Of a stretch of 64,000 nucleotides of DNA, positions 19,622 through 28,316 are shown piece after piece. Position 1 is the stretch's first letter; the number at the start of each line of letters is the position of its first letter. The notes under the pieces are model-generated. The model ran no database searches. It was not told where the DNA came from and saw only the letters and a program-made list of their open reading frames with translations. The stretch lies in the NCBI RefSeq assembly GCF_019042245.1, contig NZ_JAHQCX010000001.1:310001-374000 (forward strand), read 5' to 3'. Source of the stretch: Diplocloster modestus. GTDB taxonomy: Bacteria; Bacillota; Clostridia; Lachnospirales; Lachnospiraceae. A program made the position numbers and the translations under genes.

Positions 19622-19690
19622 AAAAAGTATTATAGCGATTACTCAATATATAGGTAGTGATAGTTTTAAATTAATGAATAATCGCTATAA
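19622..19690 (-). terminator. Terminator after the frameshifted secreted-protein gene
   Basis: A perfect 12-base inverted repeat (19630-19641 and 19679-19690) has a 37-base loop, and on the minus strand is followed by TACTTTTTTG. It separates the secreted-protein gene from the membrane-protein gene. Confidence 0.55.
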
Positions 19691-19725
19691 TTAATGACTA
19701 TATATATTTAATCAATCGAAAGTAT

Positions 19726-20318
19726 TTAATCTGTGTATGTGTATTCACTTTTTATAGTCATATTTCCTATACCGTATGAATTCCCACAAGGATGTATATC
19801 ACCTGTAAATGAAACCATTAAAGTTCTGCCCCCATCAATAATACTTGAACTGGGACCACTTTGATTAGCAACAAATGTACCAAGACAACCCGTGTTAACG
19901 ATTAAAAGCTGAGCGCCTTGAAAACTACCAACTCTATGTTGGTCCAAATTAGCATAATATTGCGCTCTGATATTACAGTATTGTGTATTAGTAGATTTGG
20001 TTACATCCCGGAATACAGAACTTCTATTTGAACGGAATGTTAAAGTATTGTCAATTGAATTACTGTCAGCTAACTTCTGTTCTATGTAGTCTAAAGTAGC
20101 TCTTTGTTCTACAGCTATCGCACGAACAACACTCTCATAATCTGCTAAACTTATCTTATCAGGATTAACCCCCTCGAATGTTAAATCTAAATTATAATCT
20201 GTTATAATACCAGGAATACAGCTTCATAAGGGGAGGTTTGTCCCTGAAATGCTAATGCCGAGAAGTTTATCATAAGCACATTTATAACAGTAAATACAAA
20301 ACAAAAAATTTTTTTCAT
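19726..20318 (-). pseudogene. Secreted protein gene with a frameshift after the signal peptide
   Basis: ATG 20318 follows a perfect AGGAGG (20325-20330) and opens with a clear signal peptide, MKKIFCFVFTVINVLM...SALA, continuing to about codon 33 (QTSPYEAV) before a stop. The downstream sequence stays open in a different frame from about 20217 to the TAA at 19726. It reads as a coherent protein (TDYNLDLTFEGVNPDKI, ADYESVVRAIAVEQRAT, down to NMTIKSEYTYTD) with Cys residues suited to disulfides. One missing base around 20214-20222 would join the two into a secreted protein of about 197 aa. The second frame has a TGA just before the junction, so the shift point is tightly bounded. It is either a real mutation or a sequencing error. 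No family is recognised. Confidence 0.7.
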
Positions 20319-20390
20319 ATAAAACCTCCTTAATTGTAATTGCTGTTGACAGGATAGCTAATATTTATTTACTTATGCTAAATTCCCCAT

Positions 20391-20680
20391 TGGTATCACC
20401 CCCTATACATTTTATATAATCTAATTATAAAATAACGGATATTATTATAATCAAATTGACCTTTAAATGATTATAATTGACAGTATAAAATCTGTATTTA
20501 CGAATAATGTCTATATATAGTACCGTAAATGTAAATAAGTGTAACATTATTGCGTTGATAATTATATTTTATCAAAATTTGCTTAAAAGGTATAGAGCCA
20601 GAAGAATACAAAAATACAAGTTTTATAGTTATATGAGCTATTTATAAATATAACCTGTAGAAAATTATTAGCAAAGAGTG
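20391..20680. other. AT-rich noncoding stretch upstream of two divergent units
   Basis: About 290 bp of strongly AT-rich DNA between the minus-strand secreted-protein gene and the dehydrogenase operon. The minus strand holds AT-rich -10-like sequences (around 20410-20430) that could drive the secreted-protein gene. No open frame with a ribosome site was found except a five-codon mini-frame at 20373-20390, not called. Confidence 0.4.
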
Positions 20681-20722
20681 TATAGTATTCTTAATATATA
20701 ATATAGTATTCCTATAGGAATA
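20681..20722 (+). promoter_or_regulatory. Operator-like palindrome and direct repeat before the dehydrogenase-Rrf2 operon
   Basis: A 16-bp perfect palindrome, TATTCCTATAGGAATA (20707-20722), sits in a TA-rich promoter-like region. TATAGTATTC occurs twice (20681-20690 and 20702-20711). The second gene of the downstream operon encodes an Rrf2-type repressor, the natural candidate to bind here (inference). Confidence 0.5.
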
Positions 20723-20764
20723 TATAAAAAAGCAAATAGGTAACAACGAAACGGAGGCGTGAGA

Positions 20765-21748
20765 ATGAAAATATTTGTCTATAGCTACCGGGAATTTGAT
20801 GAGGCGGTTCACTTTCAGAATTTCAGTCGAGAACTGGGGATAGAGCTTCAAACCACCCCAAAGCCGCCTACCCTTGAAACCGCGTATCTGGCAGAAGGCT
20901 ATGAATATATCAGCGTCATCACCACCAGGATCGATGCCGCTCTGCTGGAGAAATTCCATGATATGGGGATCAAAATGATTTCAACCAGAACGATCGGGTA
21001 CGACCATATAGATCTGGAAAAAGCAAAGGAACTGGGAATCCGTGTGAGCAATGCTACCTATCCTCCCAGCAGTGTGGCGGACTATACGGTTCTGCTGATC
21101 CTGATGATGATCCGCAGGATGAAGCAGATCATGAACCGGGCGGCAGTCCAGGATTTTACCCTGCCCGGAATACAGGGCGGGGAGATGCCGGATTATACGA
21201 TCGGTGTGGCCGGTACCGGCCGGATCGGAAGTACGGTGCTTAAGAGCCTGTCCGGTTTTGGCTGCAGGCTGCTGGCATACGATCTGCATCCCAATGAGGA
21301 AGCAGAAAAATATGCGTCCTACTGCAGTTTTGATCAGCTGCTGGAGCAGAGTGATATTATTACCCTGCATATGCCGGGCGGGGACGGAACCTATCACATC
21401 ATGAATGAAGATACGATCGGAAAAATGAAGGCCCAAGCGGTTCTGATCAATACTGCCAGAGGAAGTCTGATCGACACCGAGGCGATGATCCGGGCCATGG
21501 AAAGCCACAAACTGGGAGGCGTCGCCCTGGACGTGGTGGAAAATGAATTCGGACTGTACTATGGGGACCGCAAATCCGATGTGATCGTCAACCGGGATCT
21601 GGCGGTGTTAAAAAGCTTTCCCAATGCCATCGTTACCCCGCATATGGCCTGGTATACGGATGGGGCGGTCAGGGAGATGGTCTACAGTTCCCTGAAGAGC
21701 TGCTGCCTGTGCGCGGCTGGGGAAAAGAATCCATGGGAGGTCTTGTAA
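20765..21748 (+). CDS. D-2-hydroxyacid dehydrogenase (D-lactate dehydrogenase/VanH-like)
   Basis: 327 aa NAD-dependent dehydrogenase. The Rossmann fold shows GTGRIGSTVLKSL near residue 147, and the catalytic residues are Arg in INTARGSLID, Glu in VVENEFG and His in VTPHMAWYTDGAV. The N-terminal substrate domain (TRTIGYDHIDLEKA, YPPSSVADYTVLLILM) matches the D-lactate dehydrogenase/VanH subgroup. It would reduce pyruvate or another 2-oxoacid in the cytoplasm. ATG 20765 is preceded by GGAGG seven bases upstream and is preferred over GTG 20759. The Rrf2 regulator gene starts 4 bp after its stop. Confidence 0.88.
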   Translation: MKIFVYSYREFDEAVHFQNFSRELGIELQTTPKPPTLETAYLAEGYEYISVITTRIDAALLEKFHDMGIKMISTRTIGYDHIDLEKAKELGIRVSNATYPPSSVADYTVLLILMMIRRMKQIMNRAAVQDFTLPGIQGGEMPDYTIGVAGTGRIGSTVLKSLSGFGCRLLAYDLHPNEEAEKYASYCSFDQLLEQSDIITLHMPGGDGTYHIMNEDTIGKMKAQAVLINTARGSLIDTEAMIRAMESHKLGGVALDVVENEFGLYYGDRKSDVIVNRDLAVLKSFPNAIVTPHMAWYTDGAVREMVYSSLKSCCLCAAGEKNPWEVL

Positions 21749-21752
21749 GAAT

Positions 21753-22190
21753 ATGAAAGTTTCTACAAAAGGAAGATACGCGCTTCGGATGATGTTGGAT
21801 CTGGCGCTGCACAATACCGGCGAGTACATCGCGCTGAAGGATATCTCCGCCAGGCAGGAGGTTTCTGTCAAATATCTGGAGCAGATCGTCACCATGCTCT
21901 CCAAAGTGGGTTATCTGAAAAGTGTACGCGGGCCCCAGGGAGGATATAAACTGGCGAAAAAACCGGAGGAATACACGGTAGGCGATATTTTGCGGATCAC
22001 CGAGGGCAGTCTCGCCCCGGTGGCCTGCCTGGAGGATGAGCCCAACCAGTGCGGCAGATATGAGGAGTGTTCTACGATCGCGTTTTGGGAGGGCTTTTAC
22101 CGGTGCATAACAGAATATGTAGACCGGTTCACGTTGGAAGATCTGGCAGAACAGCAGCGCAGAAAAATTTCCAATAATTATGTAATTTAG
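21753..22190 (+). CDS. Rrf2-family transcriptional regulator (CymR/IscR-like)
   Basis: 145 aa. The N-terminal winged helix has MKVSTKGRYALRMMLDLA and the wing SVRGPQGGYKLAK, both typical of Rrf2 proteins. Three cysteines at about residues 92, 101 and 107 (CLEDEPNQCGRYEEC) match the IscR-type Fe-S ligand region with slightly wider spacing, so a cluster or thiol sensor is possible. Lying next to metY and cysK, it most likely controls sulfur-amino-acid genes as CymR does (inference). Its ribosome site, GGAGG, is inside the end of the dehydrogenase gene. Confidence 0.9.
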   Translation: MKVSTKGRYALRMMLDLALHNTGEYIALKDISARQEVSVKYLEQIVTMLSKVGYLKSVRGPQGGYKLAKKPEEYTVGDILRITEGSLAPVACLEDEPNQCGRYEECSTIAFWEGFYRCITEYVDRFTLEDLAEQQRRKISNNYVI

Positions 22191-22192
22191 TA

Positions 22193-22221
22193 TTGACAAA
22201 TGGTAAAAAATCTCTTATATT
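22193..22221 (+). promoter_or_regulatory. Promoter of metY-cysK
   Basis: TTGACA (22193-22198), a 17-bp spacer and TATATT (22216-22221) give a near-consensus sigma-A promoter. The following segment, ATTCCATACTAATCCTAT, partly resembles the palindrome at 20707 and may be an Rrf2 operator (inference). Confidence 0.75.
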
Positions 22222-22275
22222 AATTCCATACTAATCCTATATGAAATATGGGAAAGAAAAAAGAGGAGTGGGATT

Positions 22276-23571
22276 ATGGAGAAAAAATTAAAATTCGAGA
22301 CATTACAGCTGCACGCGGGACAGGAGGCGCCGGATTCGGCCACGGACGCCAGATGTGTTCCGATCTATCAGACATCCTCCTATGTATTCAGGGACAGCGC
22401 GCAGGCGGAGGCCCGGTTCGGCCTCTCGGAAGGCGGGAACATCTACACCAGAATCATGAATCCCACTTCGGATATATTTGAACAGCGGATGACGGCGCTG
22501 GAAGGCGGCGTAGGAGCGCTGGCCACCGCATCCGGTGCGGCGGCGATCACTTATGCGGTCCAGAATATCGCCCGGGCGGGAGATCACATCGTATCGTCCA
22601 AGACGGTCTATGGAGGCACCTATAATCTATTCGCCAACACGCTGGCGGACTGTGGGATTACAACTACTTTTACGGACGCCTCACGGCTGGAAAACATAGA
22701 GAAGGCGATCCGTCCGGAGACGAAAGCGGTCTTCATCGAGACACTGGGCAATCCCAATTCCGATGTTCTGGATGTGGAGGGGATCGCGGCGCTGGCTCAT
22801 AGGCATGGAATTCCTCTGATCGTGGATAACACTTTTGCCACCCCTTACCTGTTCCGGCCTATCGAACACGGTGCGGACGTAGTCGTTCATTCCGCTACTA
22901 AGTTCATCGGCGGGCACGGCACCAGCGTGGGCGGTGTGATGATCGACGGGGGGACGTTCCCGTGGGCATCGAATGACAAATTCCCCGGGCTCTCCAGGCC
23001 GAACCCCAGCTACCATGGCGTGGTCTTTACGGATGCGGCCGGGACGGCTGCTTATATCACGAAAGCGCGGGTGACCCTGTTAAGAGATACGGGAGCGGCG
23101 CTGGCGCCGTTAAACGCTTTCTTATTCCTGCAGGGCCTGGAAACCCTGTCCTTACGGGTAGAGCGCCATGTAGACAATGCTTTACGGGTGGTGGATTACC
23201 TGTCGCATCATCCCCTGGTAGAGCGGGTGAACCACCCGTCGCTGCCGGACAGCGGATATAAAGAGCTCTATGACCGGTACTTCCCAAGGGGAGCAGGTTC
23301 CATTTTCACCTTTGAGATCCGGGGCGGAGCGAAGGAAGCGAAGGAATTTATCGATCACCTGAAGATCTTTTCCCTGCTGGCGAACGTGGCGGATGTGAAA
23401 AGCCTCGTGATCCATCCGGCCAGCACGACTCATTCCCAGATGACACAGGATGAACTGGCGGATTCCGGAATCCGGGAGAATACCATCCGGCTGTCCATCG
23501 GTACAGAACATATAGATGATATCATCGATGATCTGGAACAGGCGTTTGATAGCCTGGGACAGCACAGATGA
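22276..23571 (+). CDS. metY: O-acetylhomoserine sulfhydrylase (MetY-type, PLP-dependent)
   Basis: 431 aa, the length of O-acetylhomoserine aminocarboxypropyltransferases (about 430, longer than cystathionine synthases). This Cys/Met-metabolism PLP enzyme has the PLP lysine in VVHSATKFIGGHGTS near residue 212, the family segment NPSYHGVVF near 242, and the LPDSGYKELYDRYFPRGAGS stretch near 320 seen in MetY. It makes homocysteine from O-acetylhomoserine and sulfide in the cytoplasm. It is transcribed with cysK from a strong promoter, under probable Rrf2 control. Confidence 0.92.
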   Translation: MEKKLKFETLQLHAGQEAPDSATDARCVPIYQTSSYVFRDSAQAEARFGLSEGGNIYTRIMNPTSDIFEQRMTALEGGVGALATASGAAAITYAVQNIARAGDHIVSSKTVYGGTYNLFANTLADCGITTTFTDASRLENIEKAIRPETKAVFIETLGNPNSDVLDVEGIAALAHRHGIPLIVDNTFATPYLFRPIEHGADVVVHSATKFIGGHGTSVGGVMIDGGTFPWASNDKFPGLSRPNPSYHGVVFTDAAGTAAYITKARVTLLRDTGAALAPLNAFLFLQGLETLSLRVERHVDNALRVVDYLSHHPLVERVNHPSLPDSGYKELYDRYFPRGAGSIFTFEIRGGAKEAKEFIDHLKIFSLLANVADVKSLVIHPASTTHSQMTQDELADSGIRENTIRLSIGTEHIDDIIDDLEQAFDSLGQHR

Positions 23572-23613
23572 GGCGAAATGAAATGTGCGGAAAACGCACG
23601 ATTGGAGGAAAAT

Positions 23614-24540
23614 ATGAAAATAGCGAACAGCGTATCGGATTTAATTGGAAAGACTCCGCTTCTGGAGCTTACAAATTATGAAAAAAAACATGGCCTGAAT
23701 GCCAGATTGGCAGCGAAGCTGGAATACTTTAATCCGGCAGGAAGCGCCAAAGACCGGATCGCCAAAGCCATGATCGATGACGCGGAGGCAAAAGGAAAAT
23801 TAAAGCCTGGAGCCGTAATCATCGAACCGACCAGCGGCAACACCGGGATCGGTCTGGCGTCCATCGCGGCATCCAGAGGCTATCAGCTGATCCTGACCAT
23901 GCCGGACACCATGAGCGTGGAACGCCGGAACCTGCTGAAGGCCTATGGCGCCACGATTGTCCTGACACCTGGGGCACAAGGGATGAACGGTGCGATCAAA
24001 AAGGCACAGGAACTGGCGGAGGAGACGCCCGGAAGCTATATTCCGGGACAGTTTGAGAACCCGGCCAATCCCGCGATCCACGCGGCTACCACGGGTGTGG
24101 AGATCTGGGAGGACACCGAAGGAAAGGTGGATATCTTTGTGGCCGGAATCGGAACCGGCGGGACGATCTCCGGGGCAGGCGGCTTCCTGAAATCCCAAAA
24201 CCCCAACGTGAAAGTCGTCGCTGTGGAACCTGCGGACTCCCCGGTCCTGTCCAAAGGTGTGGCGGGCCCTCATAAAATCCAGGGAATCGGCGCGGGATTT
24301 GTGCCTAAGACACTGAATACCCACGTATACGATGAAATTATTACGGTGGAGAACGAGGCGGCTTTTGAAGCAGGACGGGAGATCGCCAGAAGCGAGGGTG
24401 TTCTGGTTGGGATTTCCTCCGGGGCGGCTGTTTGGGCGGCGGCCGAGCTGGCGAAACGGCCGGAGAATGCAGGGAAGATCATTGTGGTTCTGCTGCCGGA
24501 TACCGGGGACAGGTATTTGTCTACGCCTATGTTTTCCTGA
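23614..24540 (+). CDS. cysK: Cysteine synthase A (O-acetylserine sulfhydrylase)
   Basis: 308 aa from ATG 23614, preceded by TTGGAGGAAAAT; an upstream in-frame ATG at 23578 lacks a ribosome site. The PLP lysine lies in [14 protein letters not shown] near residue 42, with the substrate loop [11 protein letters not shown], the phosphate-binding [12 protein letters not shown] and the C-terminal [11 protein letters not shown]. It converts O-acetylserine and sulfide to cysteine. It sits 42 bp after metY and ends at a strong terminator. Confidence 0.95.
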   Translation: MKIANSVSDLIGKTPLLELTNYEKKHGLNARLAAKLEYFNPAGSAKDRIAKAMIDDAEAKGKLKPGAVIIEPTSGNTGIGLASIAASRGYQLILTMPDTMSVERRNLLKAYGATIVLTPGAQGMNGAIKKAQELAEETPGSYIPGQFENPANPAIHAATTGVEIWEDTEGKVDIFVAGIGTGGTISGAGGFLKSQNPNVKVVAVEPADSPVLSKGVAGPHKIQGIGAGFVPKTLNTHVYDEIITVENEAAFEAGREIARSEGVLVGISSGAAVWAAAELAKRPENAGKIIVVLLPDTGDRYLSTPMFS

Positions 24541-24592
24541 GGAGCATCACCATTTTAAAAGTGCAAGCACCACTAATTAAAGTACAGAAGCA

Positions 24593-24641
24593 GGGAAGGC
24601 TGGATTAATACAAACAAATCCAGCTTTCCCTATTTTATTTA
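24593..24641 (+). terminator. Terminator of the metY-cysK operon
   Basis: A 14-bp stem with one G/T wobble (24593-24606 with 24617-24630) has a 10-base loop and is followed by TATTTTATTT. Confidence 0.85.
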
Positions 24642-24714
24642 TACAGTCCGGTGGACAGTGAACCGTAATCTTTCCGTGGAATGTTTTAGTCTTTCCATGA
24701 GAGATGGTAATTGG

Positions 24715-24720
24715 TATAAT
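24715..24720 (+). promoter_or_regulatory. Probable -10 box for the 24795 gene
   Basis: A consensus TATAAT lies 75 bp before the start codon. No strong -35 is visible (TTTCCA at 24692-24697 is the best at 17 bp). Confidence 0.4.
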
Positions 24721-24794
24721 GATAGTAATATTGACGAAAACCAGATGAATTCATTACGAACAGAATGGGAACAAGGGAAGAGGAGTAGTACGGT

Positions 24795-25526
24795 ATGTTT
24801 CGGATTAGGGATATGATGAGGAGAAGAACAGTCAAAAAGGGAGCCGGGAGTATTAGCATGATCGGGGGCGCTGATGGGCCTACGTCGGTTTTTGTGGCTG
24901 GGAAGGTGAAGAGCAAAAAGAATGCGGATAAGAAGAGTCAGGAGCAGGAGCGTAGGATTCAGGAGATTATAGGGACGATTGTGCCCGGGAAGAGGAGTAT
25001 GGAGGAAGTTTGTGAATATTTGATATCGGACTTGGGGGCGGAGGAGAGTGAGATTGACCGGGGGCGCAGGGAATGTATGAAGTTTAATATCCTGTGCAGG
25101 TATTTTCCGGAAATTTTGCCTTCGATGCCAGAAATCAAGGGCAGGCATACGCAGGCGCGGGCGGATAAGTGGGCGGAAGAATGCAGGATCAGGCATGAGG
25201 AGATACAGAATTACCCCGAGGAGAGTCTGGACCTGGATATGCATCTTTTTGAACTGCCGCTGGTGGTGAAGGGGGAGAGGATCGGCTGTTTTTATGTGGA
25301 GTTAGAAAGGAATACCGGTTATCTGTCCTGCAGCTGGAACTATGATATCGGTGACAGGAAGATGGATCAGAGGGATATCAAGGAGGCGGGGGACCGATTG
25401 ATGGCAGGGATTATGAGGTTTCGGGGATTGGCGCAGGAGGATATCGATAACAGGACTCAGGAGTTCTGGTGTTATATTAGTATGGAGCAGTACTTAAGCG
25501 GACGTTTCGCACAGGAGGAAATTTGA
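24795..25526 (+). CDS. Hypothetical protein with an N-terminal GGADGPTSVF motif
   Basis: 243 aa, soluble, charged. The N-terminus (about residues 18-34) reads GSISMIGGADGPTSVFVAG, strikingly like the conserved IGGADGPT loop of the membrane beta subunit of Na-translocating decarboxylases (OadB/GcdB/MmdB). The rest of the protein has no membrane helices and does not resemble OadB. A Lys-rich linker follows, then an alpha/beta-looking domain (residues 70-240). The gene overlaps the CPBP protease gene by one base (TGATG), so they are cotranscribed and possibly act together. Function is unknown. Confidence 0.7.
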   Translation: MFRIRDMMRRRTVKKGAGSISMIGGADGPTSVFVAGKVKSKKNADKKSQEQERRIQEIIGTIVPGKRSMEEVCEYLISDLGAEESEIDRGRRECMKFNILCRYFPEILPSMPEIKGRHTQARADKWAEECRIRHEEIQNYPEESLDLDMHLFELPLVVKGERIGCFYVELERNTGYLSCSWNYDIGDRKMDQRDIKEAGDRLMAGIMRFRGLAQEDIDNRTQEFWCYISMEQYLSGRFAQEEI

Positions 25527-26467
25527 TGAGCGCAAGAAAGACATTCAGCAGGCTGGGATTTGTTTTATTGCTGGTCATGGCCGTGGCACAGGGAGGGCAG
25601 GTTCTGCTGCTGAAATTGGGATATTGGCTGCTGCCGGCGGACTGGCAGGGGGAGTGGATGACCTACGCGGTCCTGGAAATCGTTATGTGGGGGATGGCAC
25701 TGCCGGTTATGTGGGCGCTTACCAGGAAGATCCCGGTCGAGGGGAAGGGAGAGGTCAGGAAGCTTCGGACCAGGGAATTTTTGTTTTTGGTTCCAGTGAC
25801 GGAGGCGGCGGGATATATCTGTAATCTGTTCGGGATTATCCTGTTGATCCCGTTGATTCTTCTGTTGGTTTTGAAGGGGGGGAATCCCTCGGATATCAAC
25901 CCGCTGTTTGATCTGCTGGGCCATGGCGCGGGGGTTCCTATGTTTCTTGCAGTTGTGGTTTTTTCACCTGTCGTGGAGGAACTGCTGTTTCGATGGCTGC
26001 TGCTGGACCGGTTGAGAAGGTTTGGGGATAAGACTGCTATTCTGATCAGTGCGCTGGCCTTCGGATTGTTCCACGGTAATCCACTGCAGTTTTTGTACGC
26101 GACGGCGGTGGGAACGATATTTGCTTATATTACGCTGAAAACTAATACAGTGCGCTATTCGATCGGACTTCATATGATTTTGAACCTGTTCGGGAGCCTT
26201 GCCATGTATGTGATGATGATAAAGAATCCGTTTCTGATGCTGAAGGTAACTGTCCTGCTGTTGGCGGTCATTTTTGGTATGGTGGTTACCGGGATTGTGC
26301 TCTTGTGTATTCGGTGGAGGTGGATCCGGTTTGCGCCGGGGCCTGATCCGGTCCCGCGGGGGGCGGGCTTCCGGACCGCAGTGCTGAACCCGGGGATGAT
26401 CTGCTTTCTTCTGTGCTGTTTCGTGTTATTTACCGCATTTTTTGTGTCGCTGTTTATCCAACTGTAG
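25526..26467 (+). CDS. CPBP-family intramembrane metalloprotease
   Basis: 313 aa, about eight membrane segments. The CAAX-protease/bacteriocin-processing (Abi) signature is complete: paired glutamates and Arg in VVEELLFRWLLLDR near residue 154, then FGLFHGN near 180 supplying the His. These motifs bind metal inside the bilayer; family members process peptides or give bacteriocin immunity. The start is ATG 25526 with AGGAGGA at 25513-25519, overlapping the stop of the preceding gene. The substrate is unknown; the cotranscribed GGADGPT protein is a candidate partner (inference). Confidence 0.88.
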   Translation: MSARKTFSRLGFVLLLVMAVAQGGQVLLLKLGYWLLPADWQGEWMTYAVLEIVMWGMALPVMWALTRKIPVEGKGEVRKLRTREFLFLVPVTEAAGYICNLFGIILLIPLILLLVLKGGNPSDINPLFDLLGHGAGVPMFLAVVVFSPVVEELLFRWLLLDRLRRFGDKTAILISALAFGLFHGNPLQFLYATAVGTIFAYITLKTNTVRYSIGLHMILNLFGSLAMYVMMIKNPFLMLKVTVLLLAVIFGMVVTGIVLLCIRWRWIRFAPGPDPVPRGAGFRTAVLNPGMICFLLCCFVLFTAFFVSLFIQL

Positions 26468-26499
26468 CAGATGGGTGGGAATAGGAGTTGTGTACCGGG

Positions 26500-26938
26500 A
26501 TGAAAAGCAGAGAACGAAGCATTCATTCTTTGAAATATATTTTATCAATGCTGATACTGGCCGTGATTCTTCCTATGTATTTATGCGTCGGTATTATCAG
26601 TGGGTTCTATATTAATCTTTATAAAGGGCAAAGCGATGCGGCCAGAGAGAATACTTTGATGATTCAGCTCAATACGCTGGAAACTTCGCTGGATAATATT
26701 CAGCGAACCGTGTCTAATTACTATACCAAAAATTTGTCTGCCGGATATAAAAAAGCGAAAAATAGTGAACTGGAGCTTTATTTTTTTCAGCAGCAGCGGG
26801 GCCAAGATCAGTGTCCGAAAGGAATCTTTTCTTGATAAACTGTTGGAACAGGAGATTTCTACTTCAGGCATTGACAGAATCTTATCAGAAAAACAAAAGC
26901 AACTAAACAGCTGGCTTCAGGAAAAAGACAGATCATGA
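26500..26938 (+). pseudogene. Remnant of a sensor histidine kinase or two-component gene
   Basis: ATG 26500 opens a frame of 111 codons with one membrane segment (LSMLILAVILPMYLCVGIISG) and the start of an extracytoplasmic helical region (NTLETSLDNIQRTVSNYY), like the beginning of a YesM-type sensor kinase. The frame ends at 26835, but from about 26790 another frame is open to TGA 26938 and reads sensibly (SVRKESFLDKLLEQE, LSEKQKQLNSWLQEKDRS), resembling the linker part of a YesN-type regulator. No kinase catalytic motif is present. The likely history is a large deletion joining fragments of a sensor/regulator pair; the fragment assignments are inference. Confidence 0.5.
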
Positions 26939-26974
26939 TAAAGCAGATATCAGATCACAGAGGAGGTACTTAAA

Positions 26975-28261
26975 TTGGAACATACCTATGAACAACGGCT
27001 GCTCCACTACCGGCGGGATTTTCACCGCCATCCGGAAACCGCCTGGCTGGAGTACAGGACCAGTGCGATTCTGGCCAACCGGTTGGAGGAACTGGGCTGT
27101 GAAGTGCGGGCCGGTGAAGAGATCATTGATCCCGGATATATGATCTCGCCCGTAGAAGAGGCAGAACGGAACAGGCAAATAGATAAAGTTCAGGAAGAGA
27201 TGCCGGAACTGGCACCATATCTGCAGCGGATGGGAAATGCCACAGGAGTGATCGGGGTGATGGACACTCACAGACCCGGTCCGCTGACCGCTTTCCGGTT
27301 CGACATCGATGCATTACCGATAGAAGAGGCGTATAACAGCAGCCATCTGCCCTGCCGGCAGAATTTCCGGTCGTTATGGGGACAACGGATGCACGCCTGC
27401 GGCCACGATGGGCACAGTGCCGTGGGGATCGTGCTGGCAGAAAAAATAATAAATAATTTGGACAAATTCTGCGGCCGGTTCATGTTCATATTCCAACCGG
27501 CGGAAGAGGGGGCAAAAGGGGGAAAATCCATAACGGATTCCTGGAAGTATCCCATTCCCGATTACCTGTTCGCTTTTCATATCGGTTTCGCCAAGGCCGA
27601 TGAGCTGGTATGCGGCGTGGATCGGTTCCTGGTTACCACGAAATTTGATGTCACTTTCACCGGAGAGTCCGCCCACGCGGGAACCACCCCAAACAAGACC
27701 AGGAACGCGCTGCTGGCGGCAGCCGAGGCAACCCTTCGGTTTCAGGACATTCCGCCCAGTCCCGAGGGGACTACCCGGGTAAATATAGGCTGCTTTACGG
27801 CGGGGGAAGCCCGGAACGCCATTGCTTCCAAAGCGTACCTGCAGGGCGAAACCCGTGGGGAGACCGAGAAACTGGATGCCTACGTCATGGACCAGGTACA
27901 GAAGCTAATCCCTCAATGCGCAGCTCACTACCAGGCCGGATCAGAGCTTTGTGTGGTGGGCAGGACGGCCAGCGAACCAAGTGACACCCGGCTTTGCCGC
28001 CTGATCGCCCGGCAGGCGGAAGAACTGGGCATTTACCGTGAAATTACGCTCCACAAGCATTTCCCGGCCAGCGAGGATGCCACCTGGCTGATGCGGATGG
28101 TCCGGGAACATGGCGGAGAGGCCTCCTATCTGTTATTCGGTGCGGCCCTTGAGGCCGGGCATCACAGTCCGGAATTTGATTTTGATGAACAGGTGCTGAT
28201 GAAAGCCCTTAGACTATTGTACCGGATGGCTTGTGTGCTTCAACAGGCAGGGAAGGACTGA
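26975..28261 (+). CDS. M20 amidohydrolase, AbgA-like (p-aminobenzoyl-glutamate hydrolase subunit A type)
   Basis: 428 aa from TTG 26975, chosen because GAGGAGGTAC lies at the correct distance and no ATG is near. Metallopeptidase motifs are HACGHDGHSAVG near residue 139 and FQPAEEGAKGG near 173, with a Glu pair for catalysis. Segments such as ELVCGVDRFLVTTKFDV and FGAALEAGHHSPEFDFDEQ are closely related to E. coli AbgA. AbgA works with AbgB on p-aminobenzoyl-glutamate, a folate breakdown product, but no abgB is present here, so the natural substrate may be another N-acyl amino acid. Confidence 0.88.
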   Translation: MEHTYEQRLLHYRRDFHRHPETAWLEYRTSAILANRLEELGCEVRAGEEIIDPGYMISPVEEAERNRQIDKVQEEMPELAPYLQRMGNATGVIGVMDTHRPGPLTAFRFDIDALPIEEAYNSSHLPCRQNFRSLWGQRMHACGHDGHSAVGIVLAEKIINNLDKFCGRFMFIFQPAEEGAKGGKSITDSWKYPIPDYLFAFHIGFAKADELVCGVDRFLVTTKFDVTFTGESAHAGTTPNKTRNALLAAAEATLRFQDIPPSPEGTTRVNIGCFTAGEARNAIASKAYLQGETRGETEKLDAYVMDQVQKLIPQCAAHYQAGSELCVVGRTASEPSDTRLCRLIARQAEELGIYREITLHKHFPASEDATWLMRMVREHGGEASYLLFGAALEAGHHSPEFDFDEQVLMKALRLLYRMACVLQQAGKD

Positions 28262-28316
28262 GCGTTTACACTGACTAACGGAGAAAAAATACAATTGGCC
28301 AATGGAGGAAAAGATA

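Noticed and set aside
20373..20390. Five-codon mini-frame (MGNLA) behind GGGGGTGAT on the minus strand
   Set aside because: It could be a leader peptide, but such short frames arise by chance and no attenuator structure follows.
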